This document shows positions 44,414-52,900 of a stretch of DNA of 64,000 nucleotides, piece by piece (position 1 is the first letter of the stretch; each line of letters begins with the position of its first letter). The position numbers and the translations under genes were made by a program. The stretch covers positions 1 through 64,000 of the forward strand of contig NZ_WNKX01000006.1 in assembly GCF_009720745.1 (NCBI RefSeq), written 5' to 3'. A model generated the notes under the pieces. It worked only from the letters and a program-made list of their open reading frames with translations. It did no database searches and was not told the DNA's origin. The DNA is from Massilia eburnea (GTDB lineage Bacteria > Pseudomonadota > Gammaproteobacteria > Burkholderiales > Burkholderiaceae_D).

Positions 44414-44869
44414 ATGGGTGTACAGTTTGGCCAGGATTTGCCGCTGCAGCGGCCCGATGAGACGGATAGCCGCGCGGCAGTCTTCGTCCCCACTGCCACG
44501 ATCAAGGAAGACGTCCTGAACGCCGTCCGCAAAGGCGCTGCGGTGGTCGGCTTCGGCAACCATGACCATACCCTGACCATCTACTACGAGAGCAACCGCT
44601 TCAGCGAGCCGACCCTGGCCAAGTGGGAGCAGAAGGCGCGCAAGGCCTACGAGCGCCTGCGCGACAACCTGCCCACCACTTCGAAGATGGTATGCAAGCT
44701 GGATAACTTCGAGCAGATTGGCTATATCAGCAACAAGGGCATCACCATTCGCCGCCGCGCCAGCCTGGATCGCTGGCTGGAACAGTCGGAGGCCCAGGAT
44801 TCCGCACCGGAAGGCGATAACGTCGCTTTCGCTCCGCCGCCGCCGCCGAAAAAAATCGTCGCCGATTAA
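44414..44869 (+). CDS. Hypothetical cytosolic protein
   Basis: 151 residues, no signal or membrane segment. Start ATG 44414 follows AGGAAAC. It has FVPTATIKEDVLNAVRKGAAVVGFGNHDHTL, a helical middle (LAKWEQKARKAYERLRDNL) and an acidic tail ending in APPPPPKKIVAD. Possibly DNA- or protein-binding, but no family recognised. Divergent from the aminopeptidase gene and 44 nt before the small membrane-protein gene. Confidence 0.65.
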   Translation: MGVQFGQDLPLQRPDETDSRAAVFVPTATIKEDVLNAVRKGAAVVGFGNHDHTLTIYYESNRFSEPTLAKWEQKARKAYERLRDNLPTTSKMVCKLDNFEQIGYISNKGITIRRRASLDRWLEQSEAQDSAPEGDNVAFAPPPPPKKIVAD

Positions 44870-44882
44870 ACCGTAGTGCTAC

Positions 44883-44916
44883 CATCTGCCCAGGGATCAA
44901 CACTGGAGGGCAGATG
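44883..44916 (+). promoter_or_regulatory. RNA hairpin covering ribosome site and start of next gene
   Basis: CATCTGCCC (44883-44891) pairs with GGGCAGATG (44908-44916). The right arm includes the ATG at 44914 and part of the GGAGGG ribosome site. Folded RNA would hide the translation start, so it could be a thermosensor-like or ribosome-coupled switch. Confidence 0.45.
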
Positions 44917-45195
44917 AAATTCAGCCTTTTCGCGGCCGGCAGCGCATTCCTTGTGATGTTGTTGGCATCCAACTTCATCCGGCGCGCGTTCATGCGCCAG
45001 GCGCTGGCGCGCGGCAGCGAACGGAACGCAGCCGATACCGCTGGCTGGCTGCTGTTCTTCGGCCTGGCCTTCCTGGGCGCAGCCTTGCTCGGCGTGCTCA
45101 ACCTCTCCAAATTCCTCAATCTGGCTTTCTGCAGCACCTTGCTGGTGTTTGGCGTCGCCGCGCTGGTGGGCGCCTTCGTCATCGGCCGCCGTTAG
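44914..45195 (+). CDS. Small membrane protein
   Basis: 93 residues. Start ATG 44914 with GGAGGG just upstream. Three hydrophobic segments: the N-terminal LFAAGSAFLVMLLASNF, then GWLLFFGLAFLGAALLGVLN and FCSTLLVFGVAALVGAFVIG. A basic loop (RRAFMRQALARGSERN) follows helix 1. Its end overlaps the convergent membrane-protein gene by 17 nt. No family recognised. Translation may be limited by the hairpin at 44883-44916. Confidence 0.7.
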   Translation: MKFSLFAAGSAFLVMLLASNFIRRAFMRQALARGSERNAADTAGWLLFFGLAFLGAALLGVLNLSKFLNLAFCSTLLVFGVAALVGAFVIGRR

Positions 45196-45817
45196 CGTCC
45201 TCCTGCCAGGCCACGGGGATAGTGCGGATTTCCTTGCCATTCCAGGCCGTGACCAGGCCTTCCACCAGCTTGCCCTTGTCCGATGCCGATACTTTCAGCG
45301 CTGCCACGTGGTAGCGGTAATCCGGCCCGAACTTGCGTTCGGCGGCAAGCCTTGCGTGATCGGCCGCTTCGCCGTGCAGCAGCAGCAAGAGCATGACGCA
45401 CAGCAGCAGGGACAGCGCTGCGCCGCTGGCGGCCGCCAGTCCCATATCGCGCGGCTTGTGGCCGGCGGCCAGCACGGCCGGGGCGCCAAGGGTGCGGTAC
45501 AGCCAGTGCAACAGCACCATCCAGGTGGCGCTGGTAATGAGGGAGGGCAGGATGCGCGGCTGCAGCTTGAGCTGGGCCAGGGTCAGGTCCACCGGCTGCA
45601 TCAGGGGCCAGGCCAGCATCATGACGGCCAGCGCGCACAGGCCGAAAGCGGCGGCCCAGCGCACCAGTGCCGCCACCTGCAAGCTACCGAGGAGCAAGCC
45701 GACGCCGGCTGCTGCGCCCAGCAGGAACAGGCCGGAGCGGATGGCCAGCAGATCGCAGGCGCCGAGCACCACCAGCACCATGCCCGCCCGCTTAAGGATG
45801 GGAATGTGCGCGTCCAT
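45179..45817 (-). CDS. Integral membrane protein, hypothetical
   Basis: 212 residues. About five hydrophobic segments in the first 150 residues (GMVLVVLGACDLLAI, LFLLGAAAGVGLLLGSLQVA, FGLCALAVMMLAWPLM, SATWMVLLHWLY, ALSLLLCVMLLLLLHG), then a soluble C-terminal domain (YRYHVAALKVSASDKGKLVEGLVTAWNGKEIRTIPVAW). Single gene, divergent from the lipoprotein gene at 45869. No family recognised. Confidence 0.68.
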   Translation of the reverse strand: MDAHIPILKRAGMVLVVLGACDLLAIRSGLFLLGAAAGVGLLLGSLQVAALVRWAAAFGLCALAVMMLAWPLMQPVDLTLAQLKLQPRILPSLITSATWMVLLHWLYRTLGAPAVLAAGHKPRDMGLAAASGAALSLLLCVMLLLLLHGEAADHARLAAERKFGPDYRYHVAALKVSASDKGKLVEGLVTAWNGKEIRTIPVAWQEDANGGR

Positions 45818-45868
45818 TGGAGTATTCTAGCGTAACATTTTCACTATGCCGGAAGCAAAGGAGACACC

Positions 45869-46165
45869 ATGAAAACCCTGATCGCAACACTCTTTGCGGC
45901 ACTCTCGCTGGCCGTGCTGGGCGGCTGCCAGAAGCCGGACGACAAGCATATCGGCCCCGCTGAGCAGGCCGGGCGCGAGATCGACAAGGCCGCCAGCCAG
46001 GCCGGCAAGAAGCTGGACCAGGCCGGCGAGAAACTGGACCAGGCAGCCCAGCAGGCAGGTGAAAAGCTGAACCAGGCCACCGAAAAACTCGGTGAAAAGG
46101 TCGAGCAGGCGGGCAAGGAAATGCAGGATTCCGCGCGCGAGGCGCGCAAGGAAAAGAAAGACTAG
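45869..46165 (+). CDS. Small repetitive helical lipoprotein
   Basis: 98 residues. The signal ends in lipobox LGGC (Cys20). The mature part is almost wholly Ala/Lys/Glu/Gln with an 11-residue-like repeat (A..AGKKLDQ, AGEKLDQ, AGEKLNQ, GEKVEQ), resembling LEA-type stress proteins and other amphipathic helices. It is probably anchored to a membrane, as an unstructured or helical protein. Converges with the diguanylate cyclase, overlapping by 4 nt. Start preceded by AAAGGAGAC. Confidence 0.75.
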   Translation: MKTLIATLFAALSLAVLGGCQKPDDKHIGPAEQAGREIDKAASQAGKKLDQAGEKLDQAAQQAGEKLNQATEKLGEKVEQAGKEMQDSAREARKEKKD

Positions 46166-48294
46166 TTTCCTGACTTGGACTTCAAGGGAACCACGTTGCT
46201 GGGCGGCGGCTCGTCGGGCATGCCGCCCAGCACCAGGGTCAGGTCGACAAAGCCGGCGCGCCAGGCCTGCTCAAGGTTCTGCTCGATGGCTTCCATCGAG
46301 GTTTCCTCGAAATTGGAGAAGCCGCGCACGCCGTAAGCGCGGTTGCGGCCGTGCGCCTTGGCCAGGTAGAGCGCCATGTCCACCAGGTTCACTGCGCGCT
46401 CCCATGGCAGTGGCGAGCCGCCCGGCGCCAGCGGGAACGGCGCAAAGCCGACCGAGACGTTGACGTGGATCATATGGTCCTGGAACGGCACCGGCTGCGA
46501 CGACACGCAGCTCAGGATCCGGCGCGCAATTTCCTCCACCCCGTTGCGCGGAATGGCCGGCAGGAAGGCCAGGAATTCCTCGCCGCCCCAGCGCACGATC
46601 ATGTCCGTCTCGCGCAGCGCGATGCGCAAGCTTTCCGCGATCATCTTCAGCACGGCGTCGCCGGCGGCATGGCCATAGGTATCGTTGACGTGCTTGAAGT
46701 GGTCCACGTCCAGCAGGAACAGGGCGCCGACGATGTCCTCGCCGTTGGCGCCGCGCCGCTCCACCTGGTTATGCGTGCGCATGTATTCCTGGAAGTGGCG
46801 GCGGTTGTACAGCGAAGTGAGCGGGTCGAGCGAGCTTTGCGCCTTCAGCTCCAGGTTCTTGACCTCGAGCTGGGCATTGGCTTGGCGCACTTTGCGGTAC
46901 AGCAGGCCGACGATGACCGCAGCCAGCGCAAACACCACCGCCAGCAGCCACCAGATGCGCTGCTGAAGGCGGCGTGCGGTGAGCTCCGCGCCCTTGGCCT
47001 GATTCTCGTGCGACAGCTGCTCGATCTGGCGCTTCTTCTTTTCGGTGTCGTATTTTTCCTGCAGCTCCCACACGGCTTTCTTGCGTGAGGACTCGAACAT
47101 TTCGTTCGAGATCTGGCGCTCGCGGTGGTAGGCTTCGACCGCACCCTGGTAATCGCCGGCCCGTTCCAGCGCCTCGCCGTACTCGGCTAGCAGGGCTTGC
47201 AGGTCAGGCTTGTCGCCGATCTTTTCAAAGTAGGCCATGCCGAGCGCAAAGGACTTCTTGCCTTCGGCGACCTTGTTCATGCCGATGTAGGCCTGGCCGG
47301 CATTGATGCGCGCGGTGGCCTCGTTGGCCTCGTCGAGGCTGTCGCGCGCGGCCGCCGAGGCGTCCTGGGCATAACGCAGCGCGGTCGGGAAGTCATGCAG
47401 CTTCAGGTTGACGTCGGAGATATTGACCAGGGTGGTGGCGATCATGCGCTTGGCGCCGAGCTTGCGCGTGATCTCCAGGTTGGCCAGCAGCGCGCGCATG
47501 CCGCGCTTGTACTGCTGCGTGTCGACCGCCAGGCCATATTCGGCATTGTTGGCCATCGCCATGCGGCCGGGCGAATTCAGGGTTTCCGTCACTTCAAAGG
47601 TTTCGCCCAGGGTCTCCCACGCCTTGTCGAATTCACGCATCTGGGTGTAGAGCAGGGTCAGGGCATTCAGCGCACTGGCCAGCGGCAGCTTGTCGTTCTC
47701 GACCTGGTGCGCCATTTCCACCGCCGATTGCAGGCGGCTCAGCGCTACCGGGTAATTGCCCTGTTCGGCATAGCTTTGGCCCGCGGTAATCGTGGTCTGT
47801 ACGCGCAGCACCAGATCGTTGGTGTCCGCTGCCATCTTTTCCGCTTCGAGCGCGAGTTCGTGCGAGATCTGGCGTTCGTTCATCGCCGAGCGCACATAGG
47901 CTTTGATCAGCAAGCCCTTGGCCATGATGGCCTTGCTATCCTGCTTGACCCCGAAGTCGTACAGCTCTTCGGCCAGGGCGAGCGCGGTGTCATGCTTGCC
48001 AAGGCTGCGGTGGGCAAGGCTGAGCTGAGCCAGGAATTCAGCGCGGGTCAGTGCCGGTGCGGAGCGCGCCACCGGTTCCATTTGCTGCAGTTGCAACAAT
48101 GCTTTTTCAGGAACGAAACGTACCTGCTCGCGAATCTGGGCAATGTCCTGGTCCAGCGGCGACTGGGCCAGTGCAAGGAGCGGCGCAAGCATGCAGGCGC
48201 CAGCGAGCAATCGAAGGCGCTTGGAATTGGTCGAAACCTGAAAGCCTGGCAACTTGGGTCCTTGTGGGTCGCGTGAGCAGCGTGTGCGGTTCAT
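46162..48294 (-). CDS. TPR-containing membrane diguanylate cyclase
   Basis: 710 residues. An N-terminal signal-like segment (LRLLAGACMLAPLLALA) precedes a helical TPR-type sensor (~45-430), one TM (WWLLAVVFALAAVIVGLLY), coiled coil and a GGDEF domain. The active site is RWGGEEF at Gly570-Phe574, intact, and an RETD inhibitory I-site lies 5 residues before it. It should make cyclic-di-GMP, balanced by the HD-GYP protein in this window. Start uncertain: no clear ribosome site near 48294. Divergent from the ABC exporter gene by 219 bp. Confidence 0.92.
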   Translation of the reverse strand: MNRTRCSRDPQGPKLPGFQVSTNSKRLRLLAGACMLAPLLALAQSPLDQDIAQIREQVRFVPEKALLQLQQMEPVARSAPALTRAEFLAQLSLAHRSLGKHDTALALAEELYDFGVKQDSKAIMAKGLLIKAYVRSAMNERQISHELALEAEKMAADTNDLVLRVQTTITAGQSYAEQGNYPVALSRLQSAVEMAHQVENDKLPLASALNALTLLYTQMREFDKAWETLGETFEVTETLNSPGRMAMANNAEYGLAVDTQQYKRGMRALLANLEITRKLGAKRMIATTLVNISDVNLKLHDFPTALRYAQDASAAARDSLDEANEATARINAGQAYIGMNKVAEGKKSFALGMAYFEKIGDKPDLQALLAEYGEALERAGDYQGAVEAYHRERQISNEMFESSRKKAVWELQEKYDTEKKKRQIEQLSHENQAKGAELTARRLQQRIWWLLAVVFALAAVIVGLLYRKVRQANAQLEVKNLELKAQSSLDPLTSLYNRRHFQEYMRTHNQVERRGANGEDIVGALFLLDVDHFKHVNDTYGHAAGDAVLKMIAESLRIALRETDMIVRWGGEEFLAFLPAIPRNGVEEIARRILSCVSSQPVPFQDHMIHVNVSVGFAPFPLAPGGSPLPWERAVNLVDMALYLAKAHGRNRAYGVRGFSNFEETSMEAIEQNLEQAWRAGFVDLTLVLGGMPDEPPPSNVVPLKSKSGN

Positions 48295-48372
48295 TATATG
48301 CCTGTTGCAAGCCGGAAAGCCGCATGGTCACTCACTATTTGCATGTTAGAGCCCGTGAGTGTGGGGAAAATG

Positions 48373-48391
48373 CAAGTAGACTTTCTACTTG
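48373..48391. promoter_or_regulatory. 8-bp inverted repeat in divergent intergenic region
   Basis: CAAGTAGA, 3-nt spacer, TCTACTTG between the diguanylate cyclase and the ABC transporter genes. The same gap has a direct repeat TTGCAAGCCGG about 110 bp apart (near 48304 and 48411). It may bind a regulator; nothing identifies it. Confidence 0.4.
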
Positions 48392-48513
48392 TGTAACGAG
48401 TTTCTCAATATTGCAAGCCGGCCCGCCAATTCAACCGTTCGTCGCATTGCCCGGGCACGCTGAAGCCGGCCCCGGTACAGTCGCCTCCATGTCAATCTTG
48501 AGGCGAATACAAC

Positions 48514-49389
48514 ATGTTAGAACTGCGCAATGTGAGCAAGGTTTTTTGTGACCTGAAAGCGGTCGACGACGTGTCATTGAAACTTGGTACCGGGGTAGTC
48601 GGACTGGTCGGTCACAACGGCGCCGGCAAAACCACCTTGATGCAGCTGGTTGCTACGCTGGCGCGTCCCAGCGCCGGCGCCATCCTGTTCGATGGTATCG
48701 ACATTGTGCGCAATCCGGATACGATGCGTCGCCGCCTTGGCTTCCTGCCGCAGGAGTTCGGCGTCTACCCGAACCTGACCGCGCTCGAATGCATGCAGTA
48801 TTTCGCCGCGCTGAAAGGGGTGCGCGACCCGGCGCGCATCCGCCATTTGCTGGAACTGGTCAACCTGGCCGAACACGCGCAGCGGCCGGCCGCATCGTTC
48901 TCGGGCGGCATGCGGCGCCGGCTCGGCATTGCGCAGGCCTTGCTGAACGACCCCGATATCCTGATCGTGGACGAACCGACCGCCGGCCTCGATCCGGAGG
49001 AGCGGCTGCGCTTCCGCCGCCTGTTGTCCGAACTCGGTTTCGGCAAGCTGGTAATCGTTTCCACCCATATCGTGCCGGACGTGGAGAGCATTGCCGGCCA
49101 GCTTGCCATCATGCGCAAGGGCCGCTTGCTGGCGCTGGAAACGCCGGACGCCATCCTGCAGCGCGCGCGCGGCCAGGTATGGCAGGCCAGTGTCGACGCG
49201 GCGGATTACGAAGCGCTGCGCGGCAGGCTGCACGTGCTGCAGGCACAGCGCCAGGGGACGCAGGTGCAGCTGCGCGTGGCGCATCCGGGCCAGCCCCTGG
49301 CCGGTGCGCTCGCGGTCGAGCCGAGCCTGGAGGAAGCCCTGATGGCGCAGCGTTACGCCATGAGCGATCCCGTGGCGGAGGCTGCATGA
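48514..49389 (+). CDS. ABC transporter ATP-binding subunit
   Basis: 291 residues. Walker A GHNGAGKT (Gly33-Thr40), ABC signature SFSGGMRRRLG, Walker B DILIVDEPTAG, and H-loop (VSTHIVPDVESIA). Resembles DrrA/NodI-like or ABC-2 exporter ATPases; C-terminal ~80 residues form a variable domain. Its stop overlaps the membrane-subunit start by 4 nt. The pair is a complete exporter. Substrate unknown. Confidence 0.93.
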   Translation: MLELRNVSKVFCDLKAVDDVSLKLGTGVVGLVGHNGAGKTTLMQLVATLARPSAGAILFDGIDIVRNPDTMRRRLGFLPQEFGVYPNLTALECMQYFAALKGVRDPARIRHLLELVNLAEHAQRPAASFSGGMRRRLGIAQALLNDPDILIVDEPTAGLDPEERLRFRRLLSELGFGKLVIVSTHIVPDVESIAGQLAIMRKGRLLALETPDAILQRARGQVWQASVDAADYEALRGRLHVLQAQRQGTQVQLRVAHPGQPLAGALAVEPSLEEALMAQRYAMSDPVAEAA

Positions 49390-50939
49390 ACATGCTGGCC
49401 TTGCGCGTGATCGCGCTCAATGAAGTGCGGCTGCGGCTGCGCCGCCTGTCAACGCTGGTGGCGCTGCTGGTGGCGGTCGGCTTGTGCTGGCTGGCGATCA
49501 GCGATCCTGCCAGCGGCGTCACCATGATGGTGATCGATCACAAGCGCGTGCTGTACACCAGCCAGGCGCTGGCCTTTGGCAGCGCGCACATCGCCGGCAT
49601 CCTGCTTGGCCTGGCCGGCTTCTTTCTCGTGCGCGGCCGGGCGGCAGAGGACCTGCAAAGCGGCATGGGGGCGGTGATCGGCGCCACCGGCGCCGGCAAC
49701 GCCTTGCTCGCATTCGGACGCTGGCTGGGCGGCGTGGCGTACCTGCTGCTGTTCGTGCTGGCCTACCTCGGTTCCACTCTGGTGCTGCATGCCTTGCGCG
49801 GCGAGGGGCCGGTCCAGTTGCTGGTCTACCTGAAAACCTACCTGCTGATGCTGCTGCCGGTCGTCAGCTACGCATCTGCCGCTGCGGTCCTGTTCGACAA
49901 TATCGGCGCGCTGGTCGGCAAGCGCGGCGACGTGCTGTATTTCTTCCTGTGGTGCCTGCAGTTTGGCGCCACGGCGGGCGTGGTGGAAAATCCGGGGACG
50001 AGCTGGCCGATGTACTTCGATTTCTCGGGCCTGTCGGTGGCCGTTACGACGCTGCGCGAGCACTTTGCCACGACATACTTCGCCATGGGCAGGCATGGAT
50101 TTGATCCGGCGGTGGCGCCGGTCGTGATCCCCGATTCCTTCTGGACCTTGCGCGCCTTTGGCATTCGCGCTTTCACCTTCGTGCTTTCCACGTCGCTGCT
50201 GGCGCCAGCGGCACTGTTCTTCCACCGTTATTCACCGGACCGCGTGCGGCGGCGCTCTTCCCGCGGCAACCGCTTGCTGGCGCTGGCCGACCGTCTGCTG
50301 CGCCCGGTGACCCTGCTGGTGCGCCCGTTGCCGGCGCTGGCAATGCGGGTTCCGGGCTTTGCCGGTGAAGTGCTGGCGGAAGTGGCCCTGGTGCTGTCCA
50401 TGTCGCCGGCCGCCACGCTGGCAGTGGCCGCTGGAGCCGTGTCGGCCGTGCTGGCCGGGCCTGCGGCACTGCCCGGCGTCATGACGGTGGGCGTGGCCTG
50501 CTGGGGCGTTATCGTGTGCGGCATCGCGCCGCGCGACTGGCAGAACGGCGCGGAGGCCATGACCGGCGTTCTGCCAGGCGGCGTGCTGCGGCGCTTCCTG
50601 CGGCAATGGGCGGCCAGCGTGGTGCTCGGGTTGCCCCTGCTGATGGTGGCCTTGCGCTGGTCTGGCGATTCGCCGGTGCGGGGCGCTGCGGCAGCGGGCG
50701 GCGTGATCGCGCTGGCTTCGGCAGCCAGCCTTCTGGGCGGGTTGACGCGCGGCTCCCGGCTATTCCTCGCACTATTCCTGTTCACCTGGTATATCGCGCT
50801 CAACGCACCGAAGGAGGCTGTGCTCGATATGGTCGGCTTCAACGGCGCGGCCACGGCGCTCACCGCTGCAGGCTGGGTCCTGGCCGGGAGCCTGGCCTGG
50901 CTGGCGGCTTGCGCCCACAGCCGCTGGCGCAACGCTTGA
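49386..50939 (+). CDS. ABC-2-type transporter permease
   Basis: 517 residues from ATG 49386, overlapping the ATPase gene (ATGA). Roughly twelve hydrophobic segments, e.g. LSTLVALLVAVGLCWLAI, IAGILLGLAGFFLV, VAYLLLFVLAYLGSTLVL, and in the C-terminal half TLAVAAGAVSAVLAGPAALPGV and GGVIALASAASLLGG. A cytosolic linker with Arg/Ser-rich residues (RVRRRSSRGNRL) joins the halves. No recognised substrate motif. Cytoplasmic pair: the ATPase upstream. Confidence 0.88.
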   Translation: MNMLALRVIALNEVRLRLRRLSTLVALLVAVGLCWLAISDPASGVTMMVIDHKRVLYTSQALAFGSAHIAGILLGLAGFFLVRGRAAEDLQSGMGAVIGATGAGNALLAFGRWLGGVAYLLLFVLAYLGSTLVLHALRGEGPVQLLVYLKTYLLMLLPVVSYASAAAVLFDNIGALVGKRGDVLYFFLWCLQFGATAGVVENPGTSWPMYFDFSGLSVAVTTLREHFATTYFAMGRHGFDPAVAPVVIPDSFWTLRAFGIRAFTFVLSTSLLAPAALFFHRYSPDRVRRRSSRGNRLLALADRLLRPVTLLVRPLPALAMRVPGFAGEVLAEVALVLSMSPAATLAVAAGAVSAVLAGPAALPGVMTVGVACWGVIVCGIAPRDWQNGAEAMTGVLPGGVLRRFLRQWAASVVLGLPLLMVALRWSGDSPVRGAAAAGGVIALASAASLLGGLTRGSRLFLALFLFTWYIALNAPKEAVLDMVGFNGAATALTAAGWVLAGSLAWLAACAHSRWRNA

Positions 50940-50961
50940 CGCGCGGCGCGGGGACAGCAGC

Positions 50962-52824
50962 TCAGAACTCTTCCCAGTCGTCGCCGGCAGCCGGGCGTGG
51001 AGAGCGCGCCGATGATGCCGGTGCGGGCCGCGCTGCCTGGGCTGGAGGTGGCGTCCGGGCAGGGCGCAGCGCAGGCACGGCGCGCACTGGCCGCGCGGAA
51101 GCCGCCGCAACGACGGGCCGCGCGACCGCAGCGGGCGTATTTTGCGCCGCGCCGGCGCCACCCTTCAGGCGGAAGATGCTGACAGCCTTGGCCAGTGCCT
51201 GCGCCTGTTCCTGCAAGCTTTCTGCCGCCGCTGCGGCCTGTTCGACCAGCGCGGCATTCTGCTGGGTCATTGCATCCATCTGCCCGATGGCCTGGTTCAC
51301 CTCACCAATGCCGCTGCTCTGCTGCGCGCTGGCGCTGGTGATCTCACCCATGATGCCGGCAACCTTGTGCACCGAAGCGACGATGCGCTGCATGGTGTCG
51401 CCGGCGGCATCGACCAGGCGGCCGCCTTCTTCCACACGCGCCACGGAAGCGCCAATCAGTTCCTTGATCTCCTTGGCCGCCGCCGCGCTGCGCTGCGCCA
51501 GGTTGCGCACTTCGGACGCCACCACCGCAAAGCCGCGTCCCTGCTCGCCGGCGCGCGCCGCTTCCACCGCCGCGTTCAGCGCCAGGATATTGGTCTGGAA
51601 GGCAATGCCGTCGATCACGCCAATGATGTCGTTGATGCGCGCCGAGCTATCCTTGATCGCCCCCATCGTCGTCACCACCTGCGCCACCACATCGCCGCCT
51701 TGTTCCGCCACATGGGCGGCATCGGCCGCCAGCTGGTTGGCCTGCTGCGCATTGCCGGCGTTCTGCTGCACGGTATCGGTCAGGTTTTCCATGGCGCTGG
51801 CGGTTTCCTCCAGCGAAGACGCTTGCGACTCCGTGCGCGAGGAAAGGTCGGCGTTGCCGGTAGCGATTTCCGTGGTGGCGACCGTCATCTGGTCGGTGCT
51901 GCCGCGGATATTGCCGATCATGTCGGCCAGGCCTTTGTTGATGTGCTCCATCGCTTGCAGCAGCTGGCCGATTTCATCGCTGCGCGAGGTGTCGATATCG
52001 CGGCTCAAATCGCCGCCTGCAATGCACTCGGCGGTATCGATCGCCTGCTGCAGGCCGAAGCGGATGTAGCGGTAGGCAAACAGCAGGCAGCCCACGGCTG
52101 CAACCACCGACAGCGCCTGCAGCAGCTGCGCCAGCAATTGCGCCTTGTCGAAAGCCGAACTGGCGGCGGCCACCTCGGCGCTGGTGCGCTCATCCAGCAG
52201 CGACAGGAATTCATTCACCGGCTGCATGATCTTGGCCTTGTTCTGGTGATAGGCCTTGTCGTGCATGATGTTGCGCGCCATTTCAGGATCGGGCGGACCC
52301 TCTTTGGTGAAACCGCCTTTGCCATCGTCAAACTTGCCCTTGACCGCATTCATCGCGATCACCTCGGTGCGAACCAGTTCATTGGAATTGGCCTCGGCCT
52401 CCTTCAGCTTGGCGAATTCCTGGCCGGTAAAGCCGGCGCGCTTCATCAGCTCTGACAAGGCAATGGCCTGGCCGGAGGAGGGCGGGACCGGCGCACCGGC
52501 CGCCACGAAATCCCAGTAGATGCGTTCATAGTGCTGCGGGCGCGGCTTCTGGCCGTTGCGGATGGCCAGGATGTCCATGTACTGCTGCTCGTAAGCCGCA
52601 TCGCCGGTCACCACGTAGGTGCGCGCCAGGCGGGTCAGGTCGTCCGAACTTTGCCGTAATTCGTCGGCCAGCAGGTAGGACTGGTAGCGCGAATCGGCGG
52701 CCTTCTTGGCCTCCGCCTCTTTGCTGGAAACGCGCATCAGCGACAACATTGTCAGCATCGCCAGCACCACGGTGATGGCAAGGAACGCGAGGAAGATCCG
52801 TTTGATCGATAGGCTCTTTTGCAT
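50962..52824 (-). CDS. Methyl-accepting chemotaxis protein with C-terminal CheR-docking pentapeptide
   Basis: 620 residues from ATG 52824, with a strong AGGAGG-like site; a further upstream ATG at 52851 is less likely. TM1 ([20 protein letters not shown]), a periplasmic domain (~40-225), TM2 ([21 protein letters not shown]), HAMP, and a signalling domain with tip EIKDLI-type [35 protein letters not shown] long Ala/Pro linker ends in DDWEEF, a likely CheR-docking pentapeptide. Senses small molecules. A typical 36H-type family member. Confidence 0.95.
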   Translation of the reverse strand: MQKSLSIKRIFLAFLAITVVLAMLTMLSLMRVSSKEAEAKKAADSRYQSYLLADELRQSSDDLTRLARTYVVTGDAAYEQQYMDILAIRNGQKPRPQHYERIYWDFVAAGAPVPPSSGQAIALSELMKRAGFTGQEFAKLKEAEANSNELVRTEVIAMNAVKGKFDDGKGGFTKEGPPDPEMARNIMHDKAYHQNKAKIMQPVNEFLSLLDERTSAEVAAASSAFDKAQLLAQLLQALSVVAAVGCLLFAYRYIRFGLQQAIDTAECIAGGDLSRDIDTSRSDEIGQLLQAMEHINKGLADMIGNIRGSTDQMTVATTEIATGNADLSSRTESQASSLEETASAMENLTDTVQQNAGNAQQANQLAADAAHVAEQGGDVVAQVVTTMGAIKDSSARINDIIGVIDGIAFQTNILALNAAVEAARAGEQGRGFAVVASEVRNLAQRSAAAAKEIKELIGASVARVEEGGRLVDAAGDTMQRIVASVHKVAGIMGEITSASAQQSSGIGEVNQAIGQMDAMTQQNAALVEQAAAAAESLQEQAQALAKAVSIFRLKGGAGAAQNTPAAVARPVVAAASARPVRAVPALRPARTPPPAQAARPAPASSARSPRPAAGDDWEEF

Positions 52825-52900
52825 GGCGCTGTCCTCCTTTGCGGACAGCATACGCCGACTATCTGTTGACTAGTAATAGTTTTCGTGCGGACACAAACAA

